Part shown: positions 23,018-34,627 of the stretch, in pieces
Layout: each line of letters begins with the position of its first letter
Numbering within the stretch: position 1 is the stretch's first letter
Origin: Casuarina equisetifolia
Lineage: Eukaryota > Streptophyta > Magnoliopsida > Fagales > Casuarinaceae
DNA length: 64,000 nt
Direction of reading: 5' to 3'
Assembly (NCBI GenBank): GCA_028551475.1
Contig: CM052358.1
Span: forward strand, 4,590,501 to 4,654,500
Notes under the pieces: generated by a model
Told to the model about the DNA's origin: nothing
Databases searched by the model: none
Seen by the model: the letters and a program-made list of their open reading frames with translations, nothing else
Translations under genes and position numbers: made by a program

Positions 23018-26000
23018 ATGTTCAGAGGCGCGTCTTTGCTTTCCAAGCTGCGCTCTCGCATTGTAAGTTTCGTGTTTTTGGTTTCCATGATGAATTAGGG
23101 GGTGGAAAGATACTTGGGACTCAATTTCCCGGGATTATACGCGCGGTTCTTCGAATTTGACTGAAGTGGAAGCTAAAAGTTACTTGTTTTTGCAGGGCGA
23201 GAAGTCTAGTCTCAAGAGTTCCGTTAGATGGTTCCAAATAGAGAGATCTTCTGATACTGTAATACTCTTTCTCTGTCTTTTCCTCTGTTTCTTATTTTTG
23301 TGCGTATTCGTTTGCAATTAAAGCCTCGATTTTCCTAACTACAAGCGTTGTCCGTTGACGATGCGTGTTTATTGTGATTTCTTGCTATTTTAAAATGAGA
23401 AAATTTGAGGCGGACTCAATGGACAGTGTCTTTACTTGATGTATTTTGCAACTAGCTCGTTCCATTCAGTTGGTCATGGTGTGCTAGATATCAGGGAAAC
23501 AATAATAACCAGTAAGTCATTGTAATCCCGGGATCATTTTTGGCCCCATTTTGACCTGATCATGCTTGTTTAGGGAGTCCTTTCCTTTCTCCTATGCATA
23601 TTTTATAATGTTTTTCTAGTGCTTAGGGAAAATCACTCTGACTTCTGTATGTTATCTACATGCCACTGGTTTAGCTTTTTTAAGTTAACTTGTGGGTTGT
23701 TCTTGATTGAAAACTTCTTGTATTTGGGAGTATTTGCATTTCTTTTGAAACTTTATTTACTATAGTCTTGCTCATGCTGGTCATTTTTACACCACAGGAC
23801 CTTCATTCTCAGTTGAAAGAGTTGATTCCTGAGCAACAGGTTTGTGTTACGAATTTTTGCATTTGACTACACCTCATATTCCCCTATTCTCTCCTCTCTT
23901 GTTCAGTGAACTTGTTAGATTTTTGTTTAGAATTAGTCTTCTTTTTTTCAGTTTTGTGCTTTCTTCAAGTATAGAGCAGCCTACTTGACCATTTGTGATA
24001 CGACATGTGTGACTGTTTGCTCTCATATTTTTCATTTTTGAGCGAAAAGTGTGCAAATGAAAGACCTACTTAAGGAACCCTTACCCTTTTCCTCATATCC
24101 CCCTATTCTCTCCTCTCTTGTTCGGTGAACTTGTTAGATTTTTATTTAGAATTAGTCTTCTTTTTTTCAGTTTTGTGCTTTCTTCAAGTATAGAGCAGCC
24201 GACTTGACCATTTGTGATACAACATATGTGACTGTTTGCTCTCATATTTTTCATTTTTGAGCGGAATGTGTGCAAATGAAAGACCTACTTAAGGAACCCT
24301 GACCCTTTTCATGGCGTCAAGCTGTATCAGCCTAGAACATATTTTGGTTATAGAATTCTAGACTAGTCGAATATGCTACAAATTGTTGTGCTCGTGATCA
24401 TGCTTAGTTAAGTATGTGATAAATAATCTTGAGGAGAAGTTCATTTTCTCTATTTTCTCAATTTCATTTGGTTTCAGGAGCGCCTGAAGAAAATTAAGGC
24501 AGAACATGGAAAGGTTCAACTTGGGAATATCACTGTTGATATGGTACATATGCTTTGTAGCAGTTGTATTCAGTCTATTGCTTCTAGCTACCATCGGCTT
24601 CAAAAATGAGCAATAACAGTATTTTCTTCTTCCGTGCTGATTTATTTGTTTATCACAATTTTGAAGGTGCTTGGTGGAATGAGAGGAATGACTGGCTTGC
24701 TGTGGGAAACTTCATTACTTGATCCGGATGAGGTATGCCTTTCAATTACCAAATCATGATTTTTGTCATGATGAATTTCATTGAAGTATGAATCTTCTTT
24801 TGCTTGATTTTAGCAACTAATGATGAACTATTGGGGCTTGACTCTAGTTCCATCTGTAATCTGAGAGGTTGGCTTCTGATCATTTACAGGGAATTCGCTT
24901 TAGAGGTTTGTCAATCCCAGAATGTCAGAAGGTGTTACCAGCTGCAAAGCCTGAAGGAGAACCATTGCCTGAGGGTCTTCTCTGGCTTCTTTTGACAGGA
25001 AAGGTATGTGATCCTTGTGTTTGAGATGAAATAGCAGTGTAGGATGCACAAAAAATATAATCCAAATAAGAAAATAGAGGACTAGAAGTATCTGTTAAGA
25101 TATCTGAGACCTTATTCGATTCTGGTTTTAGATGTGCTGTCTTAACCCAAATAATTTCCTACTTTTAAACTACAATTTTGGGTCGCATTACTATTGACTC
25201 ATGTGATACCATTTTTGGTTTATTTTTTGTTTGGATGAACAATTGTGTAGGATTTTGCTTAAACCTGTATTTTTTAGAAATTTCTTAGGTTAATTTCCTA
25301 GATTTGGATTGTAAATATAATGATGTAAGAAACTATTGGAATTTTGAACTTGGTGATTTTTAAGCATCCAACTTTCCATGTCTAAATTCCACACGGGAAG
25401 GCATCATTCTATGAGCTTTACCAACATACTTTTTGTCATGCTACAAGCATTTTTCTTTAATGCTGCTACCATTGCTATCTCCAGCTGCAGCTGTTAAGAC
25501 TATCTTCATCACTGCCTGCAAAGCCGTCAGCTTTGCTACTACTACCACCACGACCATCATGACACCATATCAACACCATTCTGATTTATTTGCACTGTGA
25601 CATCATCTTTTCAACAATCATTATACTCTTTTTTTTTTCCTGAAATTCTAAATATGCTCAACACACTAGTCTAAATTTACATATCTGGAATTGAAATTTT
25701 TCATAGATTTAAGTTCTGTTCTTTCAAAAATTTAAGAGCTTTTTGAATTCTGTATGCAAATGCAACTTTGTTTTGAAAGGTTTTTTAGGTACTTTGACAT
25801 TTTTATATCTCAGGTACCAAGCAAAGAGCAAGTAGATGTATTATCCAAGGAATTGCGAACTCGTGCAACTGTCCCAGGTTCTGTTGTGTATTTTTTTTTC
25901 CCTGAACTAGCTAAACATACTTATACAGAATAGCAAATACTCATAACACTGTTTGCTACTGATAGTTCTGTTAACAAGTCAACCCCAGTAGTGGGATGAG

Positions 26001-29000
26001 GTCTTGTTTAGTTCATTTTATTTTCATTTTCACTATTAATTGTCATCATAATACCACAGCATTGTGTTAGTTTCATCACAACCTGGAATAACTACATATC
26101 AGAGTTTCATTATAGCATGGATGTTATTTTCATTTTATATACCATCCTTGCGGCTTGAATCTATTGTGCTGGGTTCACTTGAGTTTCTCTGCTAGCTTTC
26201 AAGCAAAAATGCCCCCTGGTCCTTGCCTGGAGTCATGACGTGCATTGCAGATAAGTTCATTTTTGTGTAATTTCTGGTTGCAGATTATGTGTTCAAGGCC
26301 ATTGATGCCCTGCCTGATACAGCTCATCCAATGACTCAGTTTGCAACTGGTGTTATGGCCCTCCAGGTTGATACATAAATTTCTTAATAGAATTTATTGT
26401 TTAGTACTCTACCTTTTTGGTTCTTTTGTCAGTCAGTCCTCTTTCAATTGGAAGCTGTATTATTTTTATCAAGCATTTGCTTTCACTCTGGTTGTCACAA
26501 CATTTAGGAGCTTTTCAGGGTTGTGTGTGTAAATAGAATCTTTGGTATCCTCTATCTATAGAAGCTTGATCTTCTTTTTTTCAATTCCTTGACGCGAGTT
26601 GTAATCTTGGAAGCCTTCTTTATGAAAAGGAGTTTGACAAGAAACAATTTAATTGCTCTCAGATTCAGTGGTAATCAATTGGAATCTATTTGGAGAATTC
26701 TATTTTGCTTGCAGATTATTCTTATCTGCTTTTGTTTTGCTTGATTTTTGTGGTCTATGTGATGAAGGCCAATTTTCTTACCTAAGAATTTAATGTGTTA
26801 GAGCTATATTTAATCTGGGTTTCTATTTGTAGCTATTTATCTTTTTATTCTTCTGTATTTTTTATTTAGAGTTAGGATTATTTTTCCGTTGCTTTCTATT
26901 CTTCTATCTATAAAGGCCTCAACTCTCATTCACCAAATCCACTTGTGTTAATGAATATAGTAACAAACTCCATAACTAAAGTAGGCAATAAATTTGCAAG
27001 CGCTAATGCTTTGGTCCTGTCTTCAGGTTCAAAGTGAATTTCAGAAAGCATATGAGAAGGGAATTCATAAATCAAAGTAAGGTTCTTTCTACTGCGGATG
27101 CTTTTCTGATTCACCTGTTAAGCTACTCAAGCATATATTTACTTTCATCTATAGGTACTGGCAGCCTACGTATGAAGACTCTCTTAATTTGATTGCTCGA
27201 GTGCCAATTGTGGCTGCTTACGTGTACCGCAGGTCAGTAAGGGAATGATTCCTCGTTGATATTGCATTTTGGACAGGATCTGTAATGATTTGCCCTAATG
27301 GTCAAGGTTATAAAAGCTTTCTAAATATTAATGCAAGCATAGGTGAAAATTTTTCTTACAAATGAAATATCAGTATCTTTTCAAGTGGAGCAAGCTTGGC
27401 CTGTACTTCTGGAAATGAATCAATCTCTGCTTCTCTGTGCACAAACCTCCCTTATCTCTATTTTCTGGGTCAAGTAGATTGTTGACCTGATATATGTCTG
27501 TCTGACCAATCTCCGTGCTCTTTTTACATGATAGTGTTTTTGGATTGGTTTATATCATACTGGGATTGATTTCTTTTGTGTTTATCTGAAGGATATACAA
27601 AAATGGAAATTTTGTGTCCCTGGATGACACACTGGATTATGGAGCAAATTTCTCGCACATGTTGGGATTTGACAGTGCCGAAATGCAAGAGCTTATGAGG
27701 CTTTATGTCACCATCCATAGGTTTGTATGTAATATATATTTTTTTAATCAAACATGACACAGTTCAAATTTCAATTGCTTTATATGTTTTGTCTTCTCCT
27801 GAACATAATTTCATGCAGAGAACAGTCATTTGACTTTAATATGTTGTCCAATGTTGTTTTGCAGTGACCATGAAGGTGGCAATGTTAGTGCTCACACTGG
27901 CCACTTGGTAAGCGTTTCTTACCATTTTCCGACATATACTGGAGTGATGTAATGGCAATCCGAAAACAATCTGAAAACATATTTTTTGCTCTCAAATTTA
28001 TGATATTTGAGTGATGTTATGAAGTTTCAGTTTTTATTTTTTCCATCATAAACATTTCATCCAGTTAAATGCTGATGTTCAGATGATTTCATGCTGAATT
28101 CAGGTCGGAAGTGCACTTTCAGATCCTTATCTCTCATTTGCAGCTGCATTAAATGGCTTGGCTGGACCACTCCATGGTTTGGCTAATCAGGTATGATATA
28201 TTATCTGTTCTTCTATAAGAAATTGGTGGATCTCCTTTTGTTTCAATAATGCTTATTGGTTTAAATTTGAATAGGCAAATAATTCATGTTTGTGCTTATA
28301 GTTCAATGCAGATAATTTTATCTTTACCCATATATTCTGCAGTAAAATTTTTGTTGGTCCTTGCCTCTAGGAATAGATCGTATACTTCATTGTTTAACGT
28401 TGTCGTGCCTTCTGGTGAAATCTTGCATGAAAATTCTGGTGGCAAAACAAGAAAGTTAAGCCGTCATATGGTTCATGGATTAGCCAACCTAATTGATGAA
28501 CTTATGATAAAGCACTGAAGCTGGACCAAATTTCCGGGAGCCTTCTGGGCTATACTTTTGGTCTCATCAAATGTGCTTTGCCCGCATTCATTTGTGTGTT
28601 TATATATATTCAGTTATTCCTATTTTGGTAAATATTTAGAAGTGAAAGTATCTCTGTTTTTAGTCTCTTTAAAAACCAAAAAAATGACACGGACCTACTA
28701 ACCTTGTGATGCGATAAGTATCTACATCATGACTTGTTTATTTGAATGCCCATAAATATTCATATCCATAGTACGTTTGGTAATGACACTGTATGCTGTT
28801 GATGGATCCCATAGGTTATGAACTGCTTGATCATACTTTTGCTGTTATCATAATTTTCAGTGCGTCTTATATTCTAGTTATTAAGAAGTTATCCACATTC
28901 TTCTGAGGATTCCTGCTACCTGTTTGATTTTTGAGGTCATTTTATGAGGGGATGTCTATATTAGGAATTTAGCATTCTTTTTCATATTTTTTTTTATCTT

Positions 29001-31346
29001 TTAAATTCAGATTGTAACATACTGGGGTAATTCTTTTCTCTTCATAGGCTGTATGTTCTAAATAAGCAACTAAAATCATGTACCAACATTTGTTAATATT
29101 CTCATTACATATTAAGAAAATGATTTTACATTCGTATATTTGATTATTTTATTGCAGTGTTACATGTCATAATTGCTTGTGTCTCTTTTTTCTTTATGTC
29201 TAGTTTGATTTGTCTAGCAAGGCTTGCTAAATTTCTGATTGTTGTTCTTTTCTCACCTCTGACTTCGTGATGTTATTATTGCAGGAAGTTCTGCTTTGGA
29301 TCAAATCTGTGGTAGATGAGTGTGGAGAGAACATAACCACTGAACAGTTGAAAGAGTATGTCTGGAAAACTTTAAAAGGTGGCAAGGTAAACAACTTCTT
29401 GTGTTATTGATTCTTAGTCATGAGTTTCTATTCAGTGGAGGAATATGAATTTTGGTATCCCAGTGGGTGACCAAGCAAGTATCTGGATCAACATTGACAT
29501 TGGACAACATGTGCATGTTACCACTCACTCATTTTTTGTGAACTTTGTGATTTTCGGTCTAGGTGTTGATGCCATATGATTTTCTTTTTCACATCTAATC
29601 ATCTTCAATTTTATGGTTGGGTTGCTGCTTTTGGAAGCATTAGTATTTCTTCCTTACATTTTGTTTAAGTTTCTGGGCATCACCTTTAGGAGTGTCTTGT
29701 ATACATCTTGTATTGTTGATTTTCTTCGAGAAGATTTTTTATACTCTCCTTTGGAGTTTTCGGTCTTGGTGTTGATGGCATCGGGGTTTCTTTGTCATAC
29801 CTCATCATTTTCAATTGTTTGGTTGGATGGCTGCTTTTTGCAGCATTCATATTTCTTTAAATTTTATGGATCTTATGAATTTCCATTTCAAACTTTGAGG
29901 ATAATCTCGTGTACACCTTATAAGATGTCTTTTTCCGTTCTCAATAAGATTCCTACTTCGTACTTTTTATCCTTCAAAGTCCTATTTCGTGATTGTTACT
30001 TAGTCTTCTTTCAAATTTGATCGATCAACTTTAGATTTAGCTTAATTCTACTTTCTGTTTCAGTCAAATTTGGTCTGACAAACTGTTGATTTTTTGTCTC
30101 CAATTCATGTCATTTCTTTTGTGAATTTGCAGGTTGTTCCTGGATTTGGGCATGGAGTTTTGCGGAAGACAGATCCAAGATACACATGTCAGAGAGAGTT
30201 TGCATTGAAGCACTTACCCGATGATCCGCTGTTCCAGCTGGTTATTCCTTCTACCCTGATCATGGAACCCCAACTAGTGCATGCTTCGCTATGGTTCACA
30301 TGCATTTGCTTTGGTAGTTTTTTTTTTTTTTTTTTTCTCATGAATAAATCTAACGTTGACTATATCACAGGTTTCCAAGCTTTACGAAGTTGTGCCTCCC
30401 ATTCTTACCGAGCTAGGCAAGGTAATTTGCTAATGTTTGCTTTGAGCACAGAATACATCGAGTGATATTTATGTTGCTTAAAAGGCTGTGAATGCACGGT
30501 ATTTTTTTTTTGTTGTTGCATTTTTCACAATATTTGTTAGAGCAGGAGATGAGATGTATGGGCAAAATTCTTTAGACATGATAGAAGCTTCTATAAGATT
30601 TTCTATTTCCTGTATGTGGATGAAATCCAACCTCAATTAATTAAGTTAACCGCCTATTTTTACTGTTTGCACAACTACATACATTTTTTTGTATGTTTAA
30701 GTATCCCACAAGAGATTGCATTCGGTTCAAAATGCCCGGAATGTTATGTCTGTCCTACTAAATGTTGGAGTGATTCTTCCTTCTTCCTTTTTTTTCCCCC
30801 ATGTTTTTCTGGAAAATTGGAGCTTTTTGACCTCCAGGCTATATGCTGAATTGAAATCAAGTACTGTGATTTCTTATGATCAAGCTAAATGGATTTAATG
30901 CTGAATGAATTTTGGATTTTGTGACGATCGTAGGTAAAAAACCCATGGCCCAATGTTGATGCTCATAGTGGGGTGCTCTTGAACCACTATGGTTTGACTG
31001 AAGCAAGGTGTGATACTTTGTTTTAACTCTGGCATTTTTAGCTGTAATTATTTTCTATCTGGCTACTTTCACTTGAGAGATGATAATGTTTTTCATCATT
31101 GTCTGTGCGCAGATATTATACTGTCCTTTTTGGTGTCTCAAGAAGCCTTGGGATTTGCTCTCAGGTTTGATATACCCCTCATATACTTACAGTTGTACAG
31201 AAACGTTCCTCAGAGTTCATTTTAATTGTATTTGGTCTTCTGTTCAGCTGATATGGGACCGAGCTCTTGGATTGCCCCTTGAGAGGCCAAAGAGTGTTAC
31301 GATGGAGTGGCTTGAAAACTATTGCAAGCAAGCTGCGTCATCTTGA
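23018..31346 (+). CDS. CSY4: Citrate synthase, mitochondrial
   Basis: Condenses oxaloacetate with acetyl-CoA to citrate in the mitochondrial TCA cycle. Coding exons: 23018-23062, 23196-23258, 23798-23839, 24478-24543, 24667-24732, 24890-25003, 25814-25877, 26284-26366, 27027-27076, 27155-27232, 27592-27720, 27865-27907, 28104-28190, 29285-29386, 30133-30240, 30371-30421, 30934-31007, 31113-31164, 31248-31346. All are GT-AG and join in frame to 471 residues (Arabidopsis CSY4 about 474). The N-terminus [15 protein letters not shown] is a basic, hydroxylated mitochondrial presequence. Catalytic residues by family alignment are His305 (GPLHGLANQ), His351 (PGFGHGVLR) and Asp406 ([10 protein letters not shown]). 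It matches the mitochondrial rather than the peroxisomal type, because the peroxisomal N-terminal extension is absent. A leader intron likely ends at 23003. Introns 3 and 14 hold internal duplications. The gene looks intact. Confidence 0.97.
23872..24309 (+). repeat. 219-bp tandem duplication in citrate synthase intron 3
   Basis: Copy 1 is 23872-24090 and copy 2 is 24091-24309. The two differ at only about ten positions (for example TTCAGTG versus TTCGGTG and ACGACATGTG versus ACAACATATG), so the duplication is fairly recent. It ends about 170 bases before exon 4. Confidence 0.9.
29551..29860 (+). repeat. Diverged ~206-bp duplication in citrate synthase intron 14
   Basis: TTTTCGGTCTAGGTGTTGATGCCAT at about 29551 recurs as TTTTCGGTCTTGGTGTTGATGGCAT at about 29758. 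Both are followed by a similar TCAATT...GGTTG...GCTGCTTTT block ending near 29640 and 29845. The copies have diverged with small indels. Confidence 0.7.
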
Positions 31347-32459
31347 AAATTGAAGTGTGTTGCATCGATTAGTCTGTCATGATTCCTGAACAAGCTTGGA
31401 TTTTCACAACAAATGAAGGGACGGTACAAAGATGTCGGCACTATTGGTGTAGTTAGATTACCGCTGGCGTTGTTAACCATTTAGATATTTGAGTTCCCTT
31501 ATACAAATTTTGAGTTTATCTGCAAAAAGCATTCATTCTGCTTTGTTCCCCGTAATTTGGTTGATGTATTCCAACTTGGTGTGATGAATACGGGTAAAAC
31601 TACACAAGTCGCTGTTTTGGAGGCGGCTTCTTAATAAAGGGTATTGTTACTTGCCGATGAGTATCCTAATATTCTTGACCTTCACACTTCAACTTGTAAG
31701 CGAGTTGTTTAATCCAAGTGGCATGCGATGTTTAATTGGTGTAGTGCCTTCTCTACTGAAATGCTGACCTGAAAGGGGTTCTTTCTAAGGCCCTTATAGT
31801 TCAAATCATTTTCTCAATGTGGGACAAGTGCCCATCCTTGAGTTGGGTTAGCTTTAATGTTGCCGTCACGAATTAGGTCTCTTTTTAAATTTAAATAAAA
31901 AACTCGAAATGTACGAGTCACCGTATTCTTTGAAAGCCAACATTGTCCAATCATTTTCTCGATGTGGGACAAGTGTAAAGGCCGTGACAATAAGCATTTG
32001 ATAACATCTCACTACTCCCCTCTACGTTGTCCTGCCTAAATGCAAGAAAAGTAGCTGTTAGCGTTAAGATTGTTTGCAACTTTTGTGGCCGGATGGAGAA
32101 GTTGAGAAGCTCTTTAATGGAGGTTGCGTAAACGAAGTACTCAAAATTGATAGAAGCTGATCATAAGAGGGAAGGATATGAATAAATTCCACCCATGAAA
32201 TGATTTACTCAAAGTAAGTTCCAGTAATAGCAGCCCGTAATTTGAAAAGAACTATGGAGGATTATTATCACAGCCTTTGTCAAGTAGAAAAGATAAGAGT
32301 CTCAGATAAAATCACAGCATATATAATAAAAAGCTTATTTTCCCATAATAATCGACGGTTGAACCAGAAAATAATATATGTATATATTTCAATAGGAGGG
32401 GATGACAAACAAGCAAAGTAAAATCTGGAGTCATGTATACAAGAATGAGATTTCAGGAT
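31347..32459. other. 3' flank between citrate synthase and a convergent gene
   Basis: The citrate synthase 3' untranslated region probably covers the first 150-300 bases. The middle holds a repeated motif (see 31804-31975). The right part is the 3' side of the convergent minus-strand gene. No coding sequence is recognised. Confidence 0.55.
31804..31975 (+). repeat. Direct repeat with a GATGTGGGACAAGTG-like core
   Basis: TCATTTTCTCAATGTGGGACAAGTG near 31807 recurs near 31951 as TCATTTTCTCGATGTGGGACAAGTG, each followed by different flank. Cores of the CAATGTGGGAC type are common in dispersed plant repeats, so this may be a relic of a non-autonomous element. I see no terminal inverted repeat to prove it. 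Confidence 0.5.
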
Positions 32460-34627
32460 CTAATTGGAAGTTTTCCCCTTTGTTTCAGAGGAATCATCGC
32501 CAGTTGGCGCTGTAAAATTACGTCGCTCCTCAGCAGTAGCAGTGATTACTGGCATCCAAACGTCAGCTGTACTACTCAAGAGTGACTGCACCTGCGGGTC
32601 GGCAGCCATTGTTGAAGAAATCATCTCCTCTACATTGCCCAACTTCTCGGATAGTTTGTCCAACTCCTTGGCTATTTCCAGCTACATCATGTTGAGGATT
32701 AAAACTTACAACAAGGTACAAATGATAAGAGATAATCTATTTTCCCACAAATGAGCATGCTTGGAGGACTATGAGAGACAGCATCAAGAAGATGAGAAAG
32801 CCAAGACTACCTCGTCAAGATGCTTTTCGAATTTTGAAGGAACCTTTGTGACTTCTAATCCCAAGGCTTCGATTTGGGAACGCAATTCAACTTCTTCATT
32901 GTTGGACAATGCTTCGACCTACAGAACAAAACTAGCTTAGAAAGATCTACTGGAAAACATAGGAATGAAGATCGAATAATTCCCAACAAAGGCAAGCTAT
33001 TTGTCAGCTGGTTTCACTCTCTTCTCCATAGATCGTCATATGCACCACATATCAACAGGAAAGAAACACGTATAAAAGCGAGTTGCTTTAGATCACGATA
33101 GAGGGCTTATGTATCACAAAATCTAGGACAATCATCGAACTCAGATTTAATTTAAAGTCAACAGATGCAAAATAAGAACAGCCTCTCATTTAACTCCTAC
33201 ATGCAACAATTTGAAAGCTTCAGGACACGTAAATCTTAACTTGAAAAAATCAAATTAAGTAAATAAGTCAAATTGAGGTAGTTCATAATGAAAATATCAA
33301 AAATGGCATCTATATGAGAACGGACTATTTTTATTTTAACATCAAACTAATTTCAACCAGGACCTACTCTTGGCATCGGCAAAATGATAATTCTTCTACC
33401 CTTATCACCAATTTCATTGCATTTCATGGAAAGAGACAGAACACAGATTGTTATCTACATCACATCGAGATAGTAAGAGATCATGTGGGGCAAACACAAG
33501 GGGATCTAGAGGGTAACAGCATGAATCTATTGACTTGGTCATAATTTCAACTTCTGGGGGATAGGGTAAACCGGAGTTTTGGTTTTTCAAAATTACAAGT
33601 TTATCTGGACAGGGAGGGAGTTACAGAGTGGGTCAAAATTTCTCTATTAGGCTAAAGAGCATAGATTAAAGCTTGTTCGTTTGACAAAAGCATAGAAGAA
33701 ATTCAAGATAATATCAAAAGACAAATCAGCCTCCAAAATGAAACTCGAGTATCCTCTCATGCCAGCTTCTAAGGAAGTCAAAACTAGCAAACAAAGGCAA
33801 GAAATTCCGCATCGGGTGAATTCCACCTAAAGGTTCTTTTAGATTTTGCATGTTCACAATAATAGTTACAACTTTTGCAATCAGTTTAATCACATATTGT
33901 TTCTGTAGGGCACAGACGCATCTCAGTATGCATGCACACGCAAATTTCATCTTAATGCTCACCCATAATCCCAAATGATGACCACGAAGGGCAATGACCA
34001 TTTGGAATACCATCTGACAAAACGGGTTAAAGGGAGGTTCCTGGCTTGTGGCCAGTAAAAGCATGAACTACCGCATGAACTACCACATGAACTACCGAAT
34101 TTCACTGTTATAACAAGAACAATCAGAATGTGCTTTGTGTGAGACAATATAGTGCATAACCTAAGGATTCAAGAGAGGGGAATATAGTAACAAAACCATT
34201 ACAGTGAACATTTACGAGGAAAAAGATTCCAATTACAATGTATAACAAAGGACAAGAAATTTTATACAATCTATAAAAATTTACTCCTAATTATTACGCA
34301 GAAGCTAAATCACAAGAACCGGGCTTTTTCAAGGATTCACAAAAAGGACGAGAATGCAAAAAAGAATAAATAACAGAATCATTGCGAAATTCAGTGCAGA
34401 GAATTTACAACACCCAAAGCACCTCCTGACATCACAAGATGGGTTTACTCAGATCTAAAATTCCGCATAATAAAATAAAAAGTGTGTTTCTGGCAGATCC
34501 CAAATGATTCGTCTATCTAATTCCTCCAAGTGAGCTTCAAATGATAGATGAGGGTATACAGTACCTGCTGGAGCAAACTAGACAGAAGCTGAAACAATTG
34601 CTCATCCGCCTTCCCTCCCTCTGCCAT
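32460..34627 (-). CDS. Small coiled-coil protein of unknown function (130 aa)
   Basis: Three minus-strand coding exons: 34627-34565, 32918-32811 and 32681-32460. All are GT-AG and whole-codon, giving 130 residues. The N-terminus MAEGGKADEQLFQLLSSLLQQ leads into predicted helical, heptad-like segments (VEALSNNEEVELRSQIEALG; later IAKELDKLSEKLGNVEEMI). A conserved-looking block follows (AADPQVQSLLSSTADVWMPVITATAEERRNF), then a hydrophilic tail ending KGKTSN. No signal peptide, membrane helix or catalytic motif is seen. I recognise the pattern as a conserved single-copy-like plant protein but recall no established function. It may be a subunit of a larger complex, judging from size and coiled coils; that is inference. 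Its first intron is about 1.65 kb. Confidence 0.85.
34061..34096 (+). repeat. Three 12-bp tandem repeats in an intron
   Basis: GCATGAACTACC occurs twice, followed by ACATGAACTACC. It lies inside intron 1 of the minus-strand 130-residue protein gene. Confidence 0.85.

Noticed and set aside
23874-24275. Two nearly identical 60-codon minus-strand open frames
   Set aside because: They reflect the 219-bp tandem duplication inside citrate synthase intron 3, not a duplicated gene.
34061-34096. Short repeats as a possible CRISPR-like array
   Set aside because: Three contiguous 12-bp repeats without spacers in a plant intron; a simple tandem repeat.
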